The notes beneath the pieces are model-generated. The model saw only the letters and a program-made list of their open reading frames with translations. It made no database searches and had not been told where the DNA came from. Shown here in pieces: positions 34,240 through 44,806 of a DNA stretch of 64,000 nt. Source of the DNA: Nematopogon swammerdamellus (Eukaryota; Arthropoda; Insecta; Lepidoptera; Adelidae); contig OX336340.1 in the NCBI GenBank assembly GCA_946902875.1, positions 293,501 through 357,500 of the forward strand, in the 5' to 3' direction. Both the position numbers and the translations under genes were made by a program. Within the stretch, counting starts at the first letter, position 1, and each line of letters opens with the position of its first letter.

Positions 34240-35195
34240 CAACAATACATTTTTATACTAATAGCAAGAATAAAACAGGAATACGAAGAGGTCACCTTGC
34301 GACGTTGTGTCCAAAATGTTGTCAAAATGTAGCATTTTCTTTTCATAGTAAAGCCTGACCAGGAATATATGAGAGCTGTCAAGATGGAGCCACTTTTTAG
34401 ATTTATATAGTACGCACATATTGAATTGGCCGATGTTTTTATTCAAAATTTACTTTTGCACTGAAATACACAATAAAATATACAAATTTTATTTTAATTT
34501 TATGCATCTTTTATATTTATGTTGATGTCAATGTAAAAAGAACTAGCCTTGACATTTACATTTCCACCGACAGAGCCATGTTTTTTGGCAATAATGTAGG
34601 TCCATAGAGGATATTTAAATTAATATAAACTAAGATTGGTTAAAATATCATTTAATTTGAAGTTCCCAATGTCCCTTTTTTGTTTGCTATTCGGTAAATA
34701 GATGCTTGAGATACACATAGATAGAACAAAAAAATTATTACCTAATTGTACATTACGGCGGCCATTTCATGACAATCTCACTACAATGACATAACGTTTT
34801 ACCTAAAAGTCAGTTCAGAAGCCAACTTTACTACATCATTTAGAGGAATGCTTTCACATCCTGCACAATTTTTGTCTTGCAAACACTTAAAAACATTGTA
34901 GACAGTATTCCGCTCCCTACTATGACTAGTTTTTGGCATTTTATAGTGTTATTTTTATAGTTTAACGCAAAACATAATATCAAGAGATTATGAAAATTTT
35001 ACATTGACAACAGATTATCAAGATCAAACATTATTGTGGCCAGTGTAAGAAATTAGTTCCAACGAAATTCCGCAATATGGCGGCCCCTCATATATTCCTG
35101 GTCAGGCTTTAGTACAAACGCGCAAGTACAAACCTTATTTCGCATTTCTTAGCTACCCGCTCTTACCTCAGACTCCCTTCTCCGGATTCATTTTT
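34240..35195 (+). repeat. dispersed repeat R, interrupted copy
   Basis: 34240-34350 and 35112-35195 match 3205-3480. The insertion between them is the Tc1/mariner relic. Confidence 0.6.
34351..35109 (-). mobile_element. Tc1/mariner relic with TA duplication
   Basis: The inverted ends AAGCCTGACCAGGAATATAT are matched at both sides (34351-34374 and 35087-35109), each flanked by TA. A small minus-strand ORF, 34799-34939 (46 aa, starting MPKTSHSRERNTVYNVFKCL), resembles the N-terminal start of arthropod IS630/Tc1-type transposases. The catalytic part is absent. Confidence 0.75.
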
Positions 35196-35650
35196 GAAAT
35201 AATAATAATCTGATTCTTTCGATAATCTGACTTTACTATAACCTGACTCTACTATAATCTGATCCTTTCGATAACCTGACTCTACTATAATCTTATTCTT
35301 TCGTTAACCTGACTCTACTATAATCTGACTCCTTCGATAACCGGACTCTACTATAATCTGAATCTACTAAAATCTGACTCTTTCGATAACCTGACCTTAC
35401 TATAACCTGACTCTACTATAACCTGACTCTACTATAACCTGAATCTACTATAATCTGACTCTTTCGATAACCTGACTCTACTATAACCTGACTCTACTAT
35501 AACCTGACTCTACTATAACCTGAATCTACTATAATCTGACTCTTTCGGTAATCTGACTCTACTATAACCTGACTCTTTCGATAATCTAACTACTATGATC
35601 TGACTCTTTCGATAATCTGACTTTACTATAATCTGACTCTTTCGATCTCT
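35196..35650. repeat. tandem array of 16-17-bp units upstream of the esterase
   Basis: Two alternating units, CTCTACTATAACCTGA and CTCTTTCGATAATCTGA, recur about 26 times with variation, ending about 270 bp before the esterase ATG. Confidence 0.9.
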
Positions 35651-35916
35651 CTAACAAAATATGAATACAAAAAAATATTAATAAAAGTTATCTTCAGTGT
35701 TAGCGGGTTTTGGGAATATTCATTAAGTATGACCCACTCTCACCGCGGGTGGTTAGTTCGGATCAGCGTATCTTTTAGATACCTACTTATCAGTAATCAT
35801 CACGCAACCGTACTGATAACTTTTGATACCGCCAAAATTCTAATTATCCACACGGAAGTTTTAGAGAGATATTGCACTGGTGTGTTTAGTGCCTAACTGG
35901 ACTCGTGGACGCTAAG

Positions 35917-36114
35917 ATGGGGGAGCGGTCGCTCGTCAGTCTCCTGACTGTGTGTGTGCTCTGTTCCATGGCGTCTGTGCTCACTGCGCAGGACTCTGAC
36001 GACTGGCTGGTGACTATCGAGCAAGGACCTGTGCGCGGCCACCTGGACAGTGTGGGGTACGCCTTCTACGGCATACCGTACGCCACCGTGCCCACCGGCA
36101 GGAACAAATTCAAA
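35917..36114 (+). CDS. esterase exon 1: signal peptide and N-terminus of domain 1
   Basis: This exon encodes 66 residues. A basic start (MGER) is followed by a hydrophobic core (about residues 5-22) and a likely signal-peptidase site near VLTA|QDS. Next comes the first esterase strand region with IEQGPVRG and YGIPYA, typical of secreted type-B esterases. The exon ends in phase 0 at AAA|GTGAGC. The reading frame is open for a further four codons upstream, but the first ATG is at 35917. A possible arthropod initiator TCAGT lies at 35790-35794; this is weak evidence for the transcription start. Confidence 0.85.
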
Positions 36115-39100
36115 GTGAGCTTTTAGACGTCCGCAGATACTTTTATAATTTCGTCATACCCGTCCGTCTGTATGACATCTTTTTATATTAGTCTTCAATA
36201 TTCTAAAGCATGGTAAAATGTTTTTTCTTTTAAATCTACTATTTCAAAAAGAGCAATTTTTTTCTACGAAAAGAAACAAATTGCTAGTCGATCTGACCAG
36301 TAGTTCTGTAGTTATAAGCATTTATTGATTTTCGAAGTTTTCGAAGCACTTTTTCTCTGGGCCATATTTATAGAAGGGACCGATGTTCGACTCTCGGGTA
36401 TGTCGTCTTAGCAAGTCGGAAGAACTATCTTTAGGACGATACGCCTCATCTTCCTGTAACTCTTATAGTTTTCGAGATCTCACGCAACTTTTTGTAAAAA
36501 AACTCCGGCTGCAGGATGAAGATGTTTCATCAAATTCACGTCAAAAGTTTGAACTAAAAATATTTTTTGTAAAATTTTAAGTTCAGTGATCTTAATGATA
36601 TATCTAAAAATGTGCAAAAAATACCGTCCTCCCATCCCCCCCCCCCCTGTTCTCCTAGGCTTCCAAAGCTAAAATTTTGACTTTCATAGGGTTAGTAGAT
36701 GAGTGCATTTTTTTCGACAATGTAATATTTTCGGAGAAGAAACATGTTTTCGTTTTAGTACGTAACCATAATATGTGTGAGACTCGCTCTTAACCGCTAT
36801 TTTTATTACAGTTATTTTTAATCAGTTAATAATGATAGAAAACGTATTATGTTTTATTCAGGCCCCTCTCCCTCCACCTACCTGGACGGAAGTATTGGAA
36901 GCGACCGACAATGCAATTATTTGTCCACAAGAAAACATGATGACCCGCGAGGACTGCCTCGTGCTGAACGTGCACGTGCCGAGCCCTCCACCCCTGCAAC
37001 CGCTGCCGGTCATCGTGTACACTCACGGCGGCGCATTCGTCCTCGGCTACGGCTCAGCGATTTTTCCCGAGTTTTTACTACAACACGATGTCATCGTTGT
37101 AACCTTCAACTACCGTCTCGGAGCCACGGGCTTCCTCTGTCTGCAGAATGCAGAGATACCCGGTAACGCAGGGTACAAGGACCAAACCGCCGCCCTACGC
37201 TGGGTTCAACGAAATATTGCCAGGTTCGGAGGAAACCCCGACGATGTTACGATTGCCGGTTTCAGTGCGGGCAGTACGAGTGTCGAATATTTGATGTTGT
37301 CGCCGATGGCGGATGGACTGTTCAACAAAGTCATTTCCGAAAGTGGTTCAGTGTTGACAACCATGGCTTTGGCGCGAGACCCGATAGCGTTCGCTAAGCG
37401 TTTTGTCTCCGACATGGTCGGTCGAGTTGTGGAAGACCTGGCGGAAGTTGAAGATTATTTACTCAGCGCAACATCAGAACAACTAATAACAGACCGGTAC
37501 GGTTCGTATCAGTTGCAACCAGGATTCGATGCCGGTTTCACCCTATGTGTGGAACGAGAAATAGATGGAGTGGAAAACTTTATGACTGAACCTCCATTGG
37601 ATATATTGAAGAGCGGACGATACAGTAAGCGTCCGTACTTGACCGGAATGACTAGCGAAGATGGTTCGCTGTTTTTGGAACATTTCGATGAATGGAACAT
37701 TCAAATGAACGATAATTTCTCCGAATTTTTGCCCGGCGGTCTTAATTTTGGAAGTGTAAACGAGAAAAATGCAGTCGCCAATAGAGTGAAACAATTTTAC
37801 TTTAATGATGAAACAGTGAGCGAAGAAACCATAAGAGGTTTCATGGATTTTACTACGGACATAAGCTTTGGGTATTCATTGTTGCGCTCGGCCAGGCTCC
37901 ATGTACAAAACTCAGTTCCTGTATATCTGTATCTCTACAAATATGTAGTAAGCGAGTATCCTCCACACGCACACGACGACAAGATAAGGGGCGCCGTACA
38001 CTGCGCACAATCATTTTCTGTGAATAGAATCAAAGCTCTTTATAATCCGGTGATTGAAAGCCAGGACGATATTCGGATGCGAGAAAGACTAGCGCTGATG
38101 TGGTCCAACTTTGCTAAATATGGGTTCGTGCAATTTTTTTTTATTCATATTGAGCAATTTACCAATCTCATTGAATGAAGTATTCAAAATAACATTTATT
38201 TATTTATTTATTTATTTATTTACTCAAAAACCTCCTATTTACAGATAATACATAAAACCTTATATCATTAATACCTTTTCAAACATAGTTTTTTAATATT
38301 ATGCTAACTATATATGTATATGTATAATATTATGCTAACTACTATGTAAATGTATAGTATGTTATGTATTTTTATATTTCCATAATTCTTAAGGTTATTT
38401 AATTGCATCTTAGCTCCGGCTAAAATTCTCAGCTTCGGCTAACCCTCACAATGAACCTCTCAATGAACTCCAGGACTTAAATAACCGAATGGTACTTACA
38501 TACAACGCATGTGCGCACGCATACCTAATAATATGCAGGGCTAGAAATATTTAATAGTATTTTTATTATTTGGAAATGTTAGAGTTCCGGTGCCAGAAAC
38601 GTCGGAGCTGGTGCCAGTAAACTGGGAGCCTATGGAGTACGACAAGATGAACTACTTGTCTATGGACGTGGAGCTGGAGGCGCGGGAGCTGCTGCTCGGC
38701 GACCGGTTCACGCTGTGGGACGAGATATACCAGCAGTACTACGGCAGCACTGACGAGACAGGCCAGAGCAGAGTGGTCAACATAGAGCAAGGACCAGTTA
38801 GAGGCTATAAGAGCCCTTTGGGGGATTTCCACGTATTTTATGGAATACGTTACGCCACCGCTCCTACTGGAAGAGATAAGTTCAAGGTATTTTTTGACAC
38901 ATTGGGAAAACTGATGTCGAATTTTTATTAATTTTTTAATTTTCTGTAATTCGCAATACATATAAAAAATTTCAACAACAAGTTTAGTACAGTAAGTACC
39001 TGAGAGCTTTTGTCAATATTGATTTTATTTCAGGCACCTCTTCCACCACCGACGTGGACCGATATATTCGAAGCAACCGAAAATCTTATTAGGTGCCCAC

Positions 39101-42100
39101 AACCATTTCTAAGCGCTTCTGAAGACTGTCTCATCGCGAATGTTTACGTACCGACCGCTGTTCCAGAGCCGCTTCCAGTAATCGTTTACATTCACGGTGG
39201 AGCATTTATCCACGGTTTCGGCACAATGATATCCCCCGAGCTTCTCTTACCACACGATGTCATTGTTGTGCATGTTAACTACCGTCTCGGCGCCACAGGA
39301 TTTCTCTGTCTACTGAATGAAGAGATACCTGGTAACGCAGGATACAAGGATCAAGTCGCGGCCCTACGCTGGGTCCAAGGAAATATTGCCAGCTTCGGGG
39401 GAAATCCTGACGATGTTACGATTGCTGGTTTTAGTGCGGGAAGTACGAGTGTGGAATATATGATGTTGTCGCCGATGGCGGAAGGGTTGTTCCACAAAGT
39501 GATTTCTGAAAGTGGTTCAGTATTGACTCCGCTGGCTGAAGGTCGGGACCCGATAGGATTCGCTAAGCGATTTGTTTCTGATATCGCTGGACGCGATATC
39601 GAAGACCTTGAAGAAATTACAAATTATTTGCTCACTGCAACATCCGAGCACCTCTTCGCGGGATCGTATGATTCATATCAATATCGAACAGACTTTGGTA
39701 CTGGTTTTACTCTATGTGTGGAGCGAGAGATCAGTGGTGCAGAAAGCTTTTTAACGGAATCGCCATTAAGTATTTTAAAAAGTGGAAATTATTACAAGGT
39801 ACCCTACTTAACAGGTATTGCCAGCGAAGAGGGGACACTATTTTTGTCCCACTTCGATGAATGGAAAAATAGAATGGAGCATAACTTCACAGAGTTCTTA
39901 CCAGTGGGTCTAAATTTTGCAAGTGAGCATGAAAGAAACGCAGTTGCAAACAGATTGAAGACATTTTACTTCAACGACGAACCGGTGAGCGAAGACACCA
40001 TCAGAGGTTACGTTAATTATATCTCAGACGCTACATTTGGGTCTTCATTGTTACGTTCTGCCAGACTTCACGTTCAGAACTCCGTCCCTGTGTATCTCTA
40101 CCTGTACAGTTACATAGTGAGCGAATATCCTTCACATCCGCACGACGACAAGATAAGGGGCGCCATACACTGCGCACAATCATTCTGCGTGAACAGAATC
40201 AGTGTAATGCACAATCCTGTTAATGAAAACGAACATGACATTCTGATGCACAACCGACTTACTCTCATGTGGTCCAACTTTGCTAAATATGGGTAATTAT
40301 CTAGTAGTAATATTTTTCATAAATTAAAACTTAATGCTAGTTTACATACACTGAATATTGCATGTGTGTGTGTGTGTGTGTTGTGTTACTTGTCAGCTTC
40401 GGTACCTCAGTCGTGCCGACGGTCGACTTTTGTTAAGCACAAGTGGGCGCGGTCAGTACTTGGATGGGTGACCGCTCGACCGTTGGAGGCTGACCGTGGT
40501 TCGGATTCCACGTAAAATTGTAGGTCCCTTCCCTTCTTACCTTACTAGGTGGTTGGGTTTATTCCGCCCGGGCTGGTACCACCGGACTGAATGAAACGTC
40601 GTCGGTCTAAACGGGTATGTAAAAAGTTCGTGTTTTCCGACTAGTTCAGTGTAGCCGACATGAAATGAAGGGAAGCACTGACATGGCAACTAGTTCACCC
40701 GGTATTATGGGCTGACATCACGGCTGTTGTAGGTAGGTGATGTAGCCAACCGTGTCAGTTTCCATAAAAGAAAACTTGTCTTTGAAAGTGAAAACAATCG
40801 AATTTTTAATGTAAATCCTGTTAATCAGTTTAAGACTCATATAGGTAATATTTATTCTGAAATACCTAACGTTAAAATAAAATGAATAAGCCATGAATTG
40901 GAAATTCTAGAGTGCCGGTGCCGGAAACTTCGGAGCTGGTGCCGGTAAGCTGGGAGCCTATGGAGTACGACAGGATGAACTACTTGTCTATGGACGTGGA
41001 GCTGGAGGCGCGGGAGCTGCTGCTCGGCGACCGGTTCACGCTGTGGGACGAGATATACCAGCAGTACTACGGCAGCACTGACGAGACAGGCCAGAGCAGA
41101 GTGGTCAACATAGAGCAAGGACCAGTTAGAGGCTATAAGAGCCATTTGGGGGATTTCCACGTGTTTTATGGAATACGTTACGCCACCGCACCTACTGGAA
41201 GAGACAAGTTCAAGGTATTTTTGACACATTGGGAAAACTGATGTCGAATTTTATTTTTATTTTTAAAATTTTCTGTAATTCTCAATACATATAAAAATTT
41301 CAACAAGTTTATACAGTAAGTACCTGTGAGCTTTTGTCAATATTGATTTTATTTCAGGCACCTCTTCCGCCACCGACGTGGACCGATATATTCGAAGCAA
41401 CCGAAAATCTAATTATGTGCCCACAACCATTTCTAAGCGCTTCTGAAGACTGTCTCATCGCGAATATTTACGTACCGACAGTTGTTTTAGAGCCGCTTCG
41501 AGTAATAGTTTACATTCACGGAGGAGGATTCATCCACGGTTTCGGCGCAATGATATCCCCCGAGCTTCTCTTACGACACGATGTCATTGTTGTGCACATT
41601 AACTACCGTCTCGGCGCCACAGGATTTCTCTGTCTACTGAATGAAGAGATACCTGGTAACGCAGGATACAAGGATCAAGTCGCGGCCCTACGCTGGGTTC
41701 AAGGAAATATTGCCAGCTTCGGGGGAAATCCTGACGATGTTACGATTGCTGGTTTTAGTGCGGGAAGTACGAGTGTGGAATATATGATGTTGTCGCCGAT
41801 GGCGGAAGGGTTGTTCCACAAAGTGATTTCTGAAAGTGGTTCAGTATTGACTCCGCTGGCTGAAGGTCGGGACCCGATAGGATTCGCTAAGCGATTTGTT
41901 ACTGATATCGCTGGACGCGATATCGAAGACCTTGAAGAAATTACAAATTATTTGCTCACTGCAACATCCGAGCACCTCTTCGCGGGATCGTATGATTCAT
42001 ATCTATATCAACCAGACTTTGGTACTGGTTTTACTCTATGTGTGGAGCGAGAGATCAGTGGTGTAGAAAGCTTTTTAACGGAATCGCCATTAAGTATTTT

Positions 42101-43438
42101 AGAAAGTGGAAATTATTACAAGGTACCCTACTTAACAGGTATTGCCAGCGAAGAGGGGGTACTATTATTGTCACATTTCGATGAATGGAAAAATAGAATG
42201 GAGCATAACTTCGCAGAGTTCTTACCGGTGGGTCTAAATTTTGCAAGTGAGCATGAAAGAAACGCAGTCGCAAACAGATTGAAGACATTTTACTTCAACG
42301 GCGAACCGGTGAGCGAAGACACCATCAGAGGTTACGTGGATTATTTCTCAGACGCTACCTTTGGGTCTTCATTGTTACGTTCTGCCAGACTTCACGTTCA
42401 GAACTCCGTCCCTGTGTATCTCTACCTGTACAGTTACATAGTGAGCGAATATCCTTCACATCCGCACGACGACAAGATAAGGGGCGCCATACACTGCGCA
42501 CAATCATTCTGCGTGAACAGAATCAGAGTAATGCACAATCCTGTTAATGAAAGCGAACATGACATTCTGATGCACAACCGACTTACTCTCATGTGGTCCA
42601 ACTTTGCTAAATATGGGTAATTATCTAGTAGTAATATTTTTCATAAATTAAAACTTAATGCTAGTTTACATACACTGAATATTGCATGTGTGTGTGTGTG
42701 TGTGTTGTGTTACTTGTCAGCCTCGGTACCTCAGTCGTGCCGACGGTCGACTGTTGTTAAGCACAAGTGGGCGCGGTCAGTACTTGGATGGGTGACCGCT
42801 CGACCGTTGGAGGCTGACCGTGGTTCGGATTCCACGTAAAACTGTAGGTCCTTTCCCTTCTTACCTTACTAAGTGGTAGGGTTTATCCCACCCGCGTTGG
42901 TACCACTGCACTGAATGAAACGTTGGTCGAAACGGCTATGTAAAAAGTTCGTGTTTTCCATCCAGTTCAGTGTAGCCGACATGAAATGAAGGGAAGCACT
43001 GACATGGCAACTAGTTCACCCGGTGCTATGGGCTGACATCACGGATGTTGTAGGTAGGTGATGAAGCCAACCGTGTCAGTTTCCATAAAAAAAAAAATTG
43101 TCTTTGAAAGAGCAAACAATCGAATTTGTAATATAAGTCCTTTTCTGAAATAACGTTAAAATAAAACGAATAAGCCATGAATTTGAAATACTAGAGTGCC
43201 GGTGCCGGAACGTTCGGAGCTGGTGCCAGTAAACTGGGAGCCTATGGAGTACGACAAGATGAACTACTTGTCTATGGACGTGGAGCTGGAGGCGCGGGAG
43301 CTGCTGCTCGGCGACCGGTTCACGCTGTGGGACGAGATATACCAGCAGTACTACGGCGGCGGCGCGCATGCGCTCATCACATCCACTACTATACTCCTTC
43401 CCGTACTACTCGCCATCTTTAACTTATTCTATAAATAA
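35917..43438 (+). CDS. three-domain fused carboxylesterase (7 exons, 1609 aa)
   Basis: Join 35917-36114, 36862-38123, 38583-38886, 39034-40292, 40911-41214, 41358-42616 and 43195-43438. All introns are GT-AG. The exons total 4830 nt, an exact multiple of three, with one stop at the end. The product is a type-B carboxylesterase (alpha/beta hydrolase) repeated three times behind one signal peptide. Predicted triads are Ser201/Glu332/His446, Ser722/Glu853/His967 and Ser1243/Glu1374/His1488, close to the family's usual spacing. The oxyanion motifs HGGA, HGGA and HGGG are present. The nucleophile elbow is GFSAG, not the usual GESAG or GQSAG. The chain ends in a hydrophobic tail suggesting a GPI or membrane anchor. 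The family hydrolyses carboxylic esters such as pheromones, hormones, xenobiotics and lipids; the substrate here is unknown. Start ATG 35917 has a good context (A at -3, G at +4). Inference: one gene, because exons 3 and 5 lack a stop and lack a new signal peptide. Several alternatively spliced products remain possible. Confidence 0.85.
36115..36861 (+). other. esterase intron 1
   Basis: 747 bp, GTGAGC...TTCAG. Contains a C13 run near 36637-36650. No other feature seen. Confidence 0.8.
36862..38123 (+). CDS. esterase exon 2: catalytic body of domain 1
   Basis: The exon is phase 0 at its start (acceptor TTATTCAG) and phase 2 at its end (GG|GTTCGT). It encodes residues 67-486. It carries the APLPPPTW segment after the first intron, a CPQ...EDCL disulfide pair, the oxyanion HGGAF, nucleophile GFSAG (Ser codon 37264-37266), the Glu in TSEDG (37657-37659) and the His in GAVHC (37999-38001). 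By eye it is about two-thirds identical to exons 4 and 6, so this domain split off earlier. Confidence 0.88.
38124..38582 (+). other. esterase intron 2
   Basis: 459 bp, GTTCGT...TTAG. Has an ATTT microsatellite at about 38192-38221. It lacks the SINE present in introns 4 and 6. Confidence 0.8.
38583..38886 (+). CDS. esterase exon 3: C-terminus of domain 1 fused to N-terminus of domain 2
   Basis: The exon begins in phase 2 and ends in phase 0 (AAG|GTATTT). The first part (VPVPETSELVPVNW ... LWDEIYQQYYG) is the usual C-terminal segment of a type-B esterase. With no stop it runs through a short STDETGQSR linker into VVNIEQGPVRG, the N-terminal segment of the next domain. No ATG or signal peptide precedes the second part. 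This exon is the physical evidence for the fusion. Confidence 0.85.
39034..40292 (+). CDS. esterase exon 4: catalytic body of domain 2
   Basis: The exon starts in phase 0 and ends in phase 2 (GG|GTAATT). It has HGGAF, GFSAG (Ser codon 39433-39435), ASEEG (Glu853) and GAIHC (His967). I count 23 residue differences from exon 6 in about 419, roughly 95% identity. The intron that follows carries a SINE (about 40392-40768). Confidence 0.88.
40392..40768 (+). mobile_element. SINE-X copy in esterase intron 4
   Basis: The 5S-like head contains GGTCAGTACTTGGATGGGTG, an excellent match to the 5S intermediate element and C box. The body ends at CCAACCGTGTCAGTTTCC and an A-rich tail. Confidence 0.85.
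40911..41214 (+). CDS. esterase exon 5: C-terminus of domain 2 fused to N-terminus of domain 3
   Basis: The exon has the same length (304 nt) and phases as exon 3 and is almost identical to it (for example VSW for VNW, and SHLG for SPLG). It again joins an esterase C-terminus to the next N-terminus through STDETGQSR. It is the second fusion point. Confidence 0.85.
41358..42616 (+). CDS. esterase exon 6: catalytic body of domain 3
   Basis: The exon has the same length (1259 nt) and phases as exon 4. The catalytic Ser codon is at 41757-41759 in GFSAG, Glu1374 is in ASEEG and His1488 in GAIHC. The oxyanion motif here is HGGGF rather than HGGAF. Other changes cluster near the entrance loops (PTVVLEPLRV for PTAVPEPLPV), which might alter substrate choice; this is inference. 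Confidence 0.88.
42714..43097 (+). mobile_element. SINE-X copy in esterase intron 6
   Basis: At the same position as the intron 4 copy, with the same flanking CTGAATATTGCATGTGTG sequence. It was therefore duplicated with the exons rather than inserted twice. Confidence 0.85.
43195..43438 (+). CDS. esterase exon 7: C-terminus of domain 3 with anchor-like tail
   Basis: The first about 53 codons nearly match exons 3 and 5. After YYG the sequence diverges into GGAHALITSTTILLP and further hydrophobic residues ending NLFYK and a stop. A small-residue patch followed by about 18 hydrophobic residues at the extreme C-terminus fits a GPI-attachment signal; a tail-anchored TM is the alternative. AATAAA signals lie at 43437-43442 (overlapping the stop) and 43499-43504. 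Confidence 0.85.
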
Positions 43439-43504
43439 TAAAGTCTTAGTATATATTTAAAAGTATTTATTTAAATGTATTTAGAGAGATTTAGAATCAA
43501 TAAA
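43437..43504 (+). terminator. poly(A) signals of the esterase gene
   Basis: AATAAA occurs at 43437-43442, sharing bases with the stop codon, and again at 43499-43504. The second gives a more usual 3' UTR of roughly 80 nt. Confidence 0.5.
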
Positions 43505-44481
43505 AAATAACATGACTATAGAAAATTTTCTGGTGTTTTCCCTACACATACCTACAAAATAAAAATTACCTAGGGTCAACTCCATGGGTAAACTTCTTAA
43601 TTCGTTCATCATTTCCTAACCATTGCATGAGAACGGGATGTGCTCTTTATATGTGCTAAACTTGTTTTTGCTCGCAGACTGTGTACCGTTACTTTGTAGT
43701 AATTTACATGTCCGGATTGATACCAACGCACTGAATAAAAATCTGTCGAAGCGGTTATGAAATTAGGTCGTGTATTTCGCCCAGTTCAATTCAGTCCGCA
43801 CGACCTAAGGGAAGCACTGACATGACACCTAGTTCACCAAGGTGTTAAGGGTTGACATCACAGTGTAGTGTGACATTTATATAAGAGGATAATGAAGTAA
43901 ACAATTTCCATACAATGGGGCGACCTGACATGTCTTACCCAAACGGACAGTAGTGGTGAGATTATGCACTGAAAGTTGAGCGTAATCAAAACGTGTTCCG
44001 GGAGAATTGCTATATCACAGAAAGTATAGCGAGGAATATATTATTATTTGATATACCTTAAGAAGGATGCCTAAATGAGTGCCCAAGTAATGTGTATAAT
44101 GATATTTTAAGATATGATGAGTAATCAAAATTTAGATTTTTTTGGGATTTCGCCAGTGAGATGATTTTAAAAAGTTGAAAAATATCGGAGATTTTAACAC
44201 ATATTCAAATACCAAAAATACTATTTTATAGGTGTTGAAATGGACTATTGATCGAAATGTCATTAGTTCATTTAAGATTATAAATTGTTTGGGATGTGAA
44301 TTTCGGGACTATGGCGTGACTAAAGTCGAAAAATTGCAAACAATATTAATATTGTCAGAAGGTAAAAAAACCTTTAGTCAATAACGACGGTATCGTTTGA
44401 AACACAAGAATTGGCCAATTCTGAGAGGAGTCAAATGGGTTCGAGTACGAACATGGAATTTTATTTCATGTTCGGCAGATG
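43505..44481. other. no gene seen; degenerate SINE-X
   Basis: 43710-43862 resembles the SINE-X body (TTGATACCAACGCACTGAAT, GGGAAGCACTGACATGACAC). The rest is AT-rich. Confidence 0.5.
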
Positions 44482-44806
44482 TCCACAGCGATCTGTCCAG
44501 GACTTAGTCCACAGCGGTCTGTCCGGAACTTAGTCCACAGCGGTCTGTCCGGGACTTAGTCCACAGCGGTCTGTCCGGGACTTAGTCCACAGCGGTCTGT
44601 CCGGGACTTAGTCCACAGCGGTCTGTCCGGGACTTAGTCCACAGCGGTCTGTCCGGGACTTAGTCCACAGCGGTCTGTCCGGGACTTAGTCCACAGCGGT
44701 CTGTCCGGGACTTAGTCCACAGCGGTCTGTCCAGGACTTAGTCCACAGCGGTCTGTCCGGGACTTAGTCCACAGCGGTCTGTCCAGGACTTAGTCCACAG
44801 CGGTCT
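44482..44806. repeat. 26-bp minisatellite, 12.5 copies
   Basis: The unit is TCCACAGCGGTCTGTCCGGG followed by ACTTAG. 325 bp is 12.5 units, with very few variants (CCGGG/CCAGG). Confidence 0.97.

Noticed and set aside
35905..35916. Upstream start of the esterase ORF
   Set aside because: The frame is open but the codon is GTG. ATG 35917 has a better context and starts the signal peptide.
37206..37794. Minus-strand ORFs inside esterase exons (also 38566-38961, 40852-41229 and 42055-42288)
   Set aside because: Antisense shadows of the coding exons.
40423..40480. 5S rRNA gene
   Set aside because: Only the internal promoter part matches 5S. The ends are replaced by SINE sequence.
38581..43200. 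Three separate tandem esterase genes
   Set aside because: Exons 3 and 5 have no stop at the end of the first domain and no promoter, start codon or signal peptide for the next. Kept as an alternative only if transcripts show internal starts or ends.
44482..44806. CRISPR-like array
   Set aside because: Contiguous 26-bp units without spacers.
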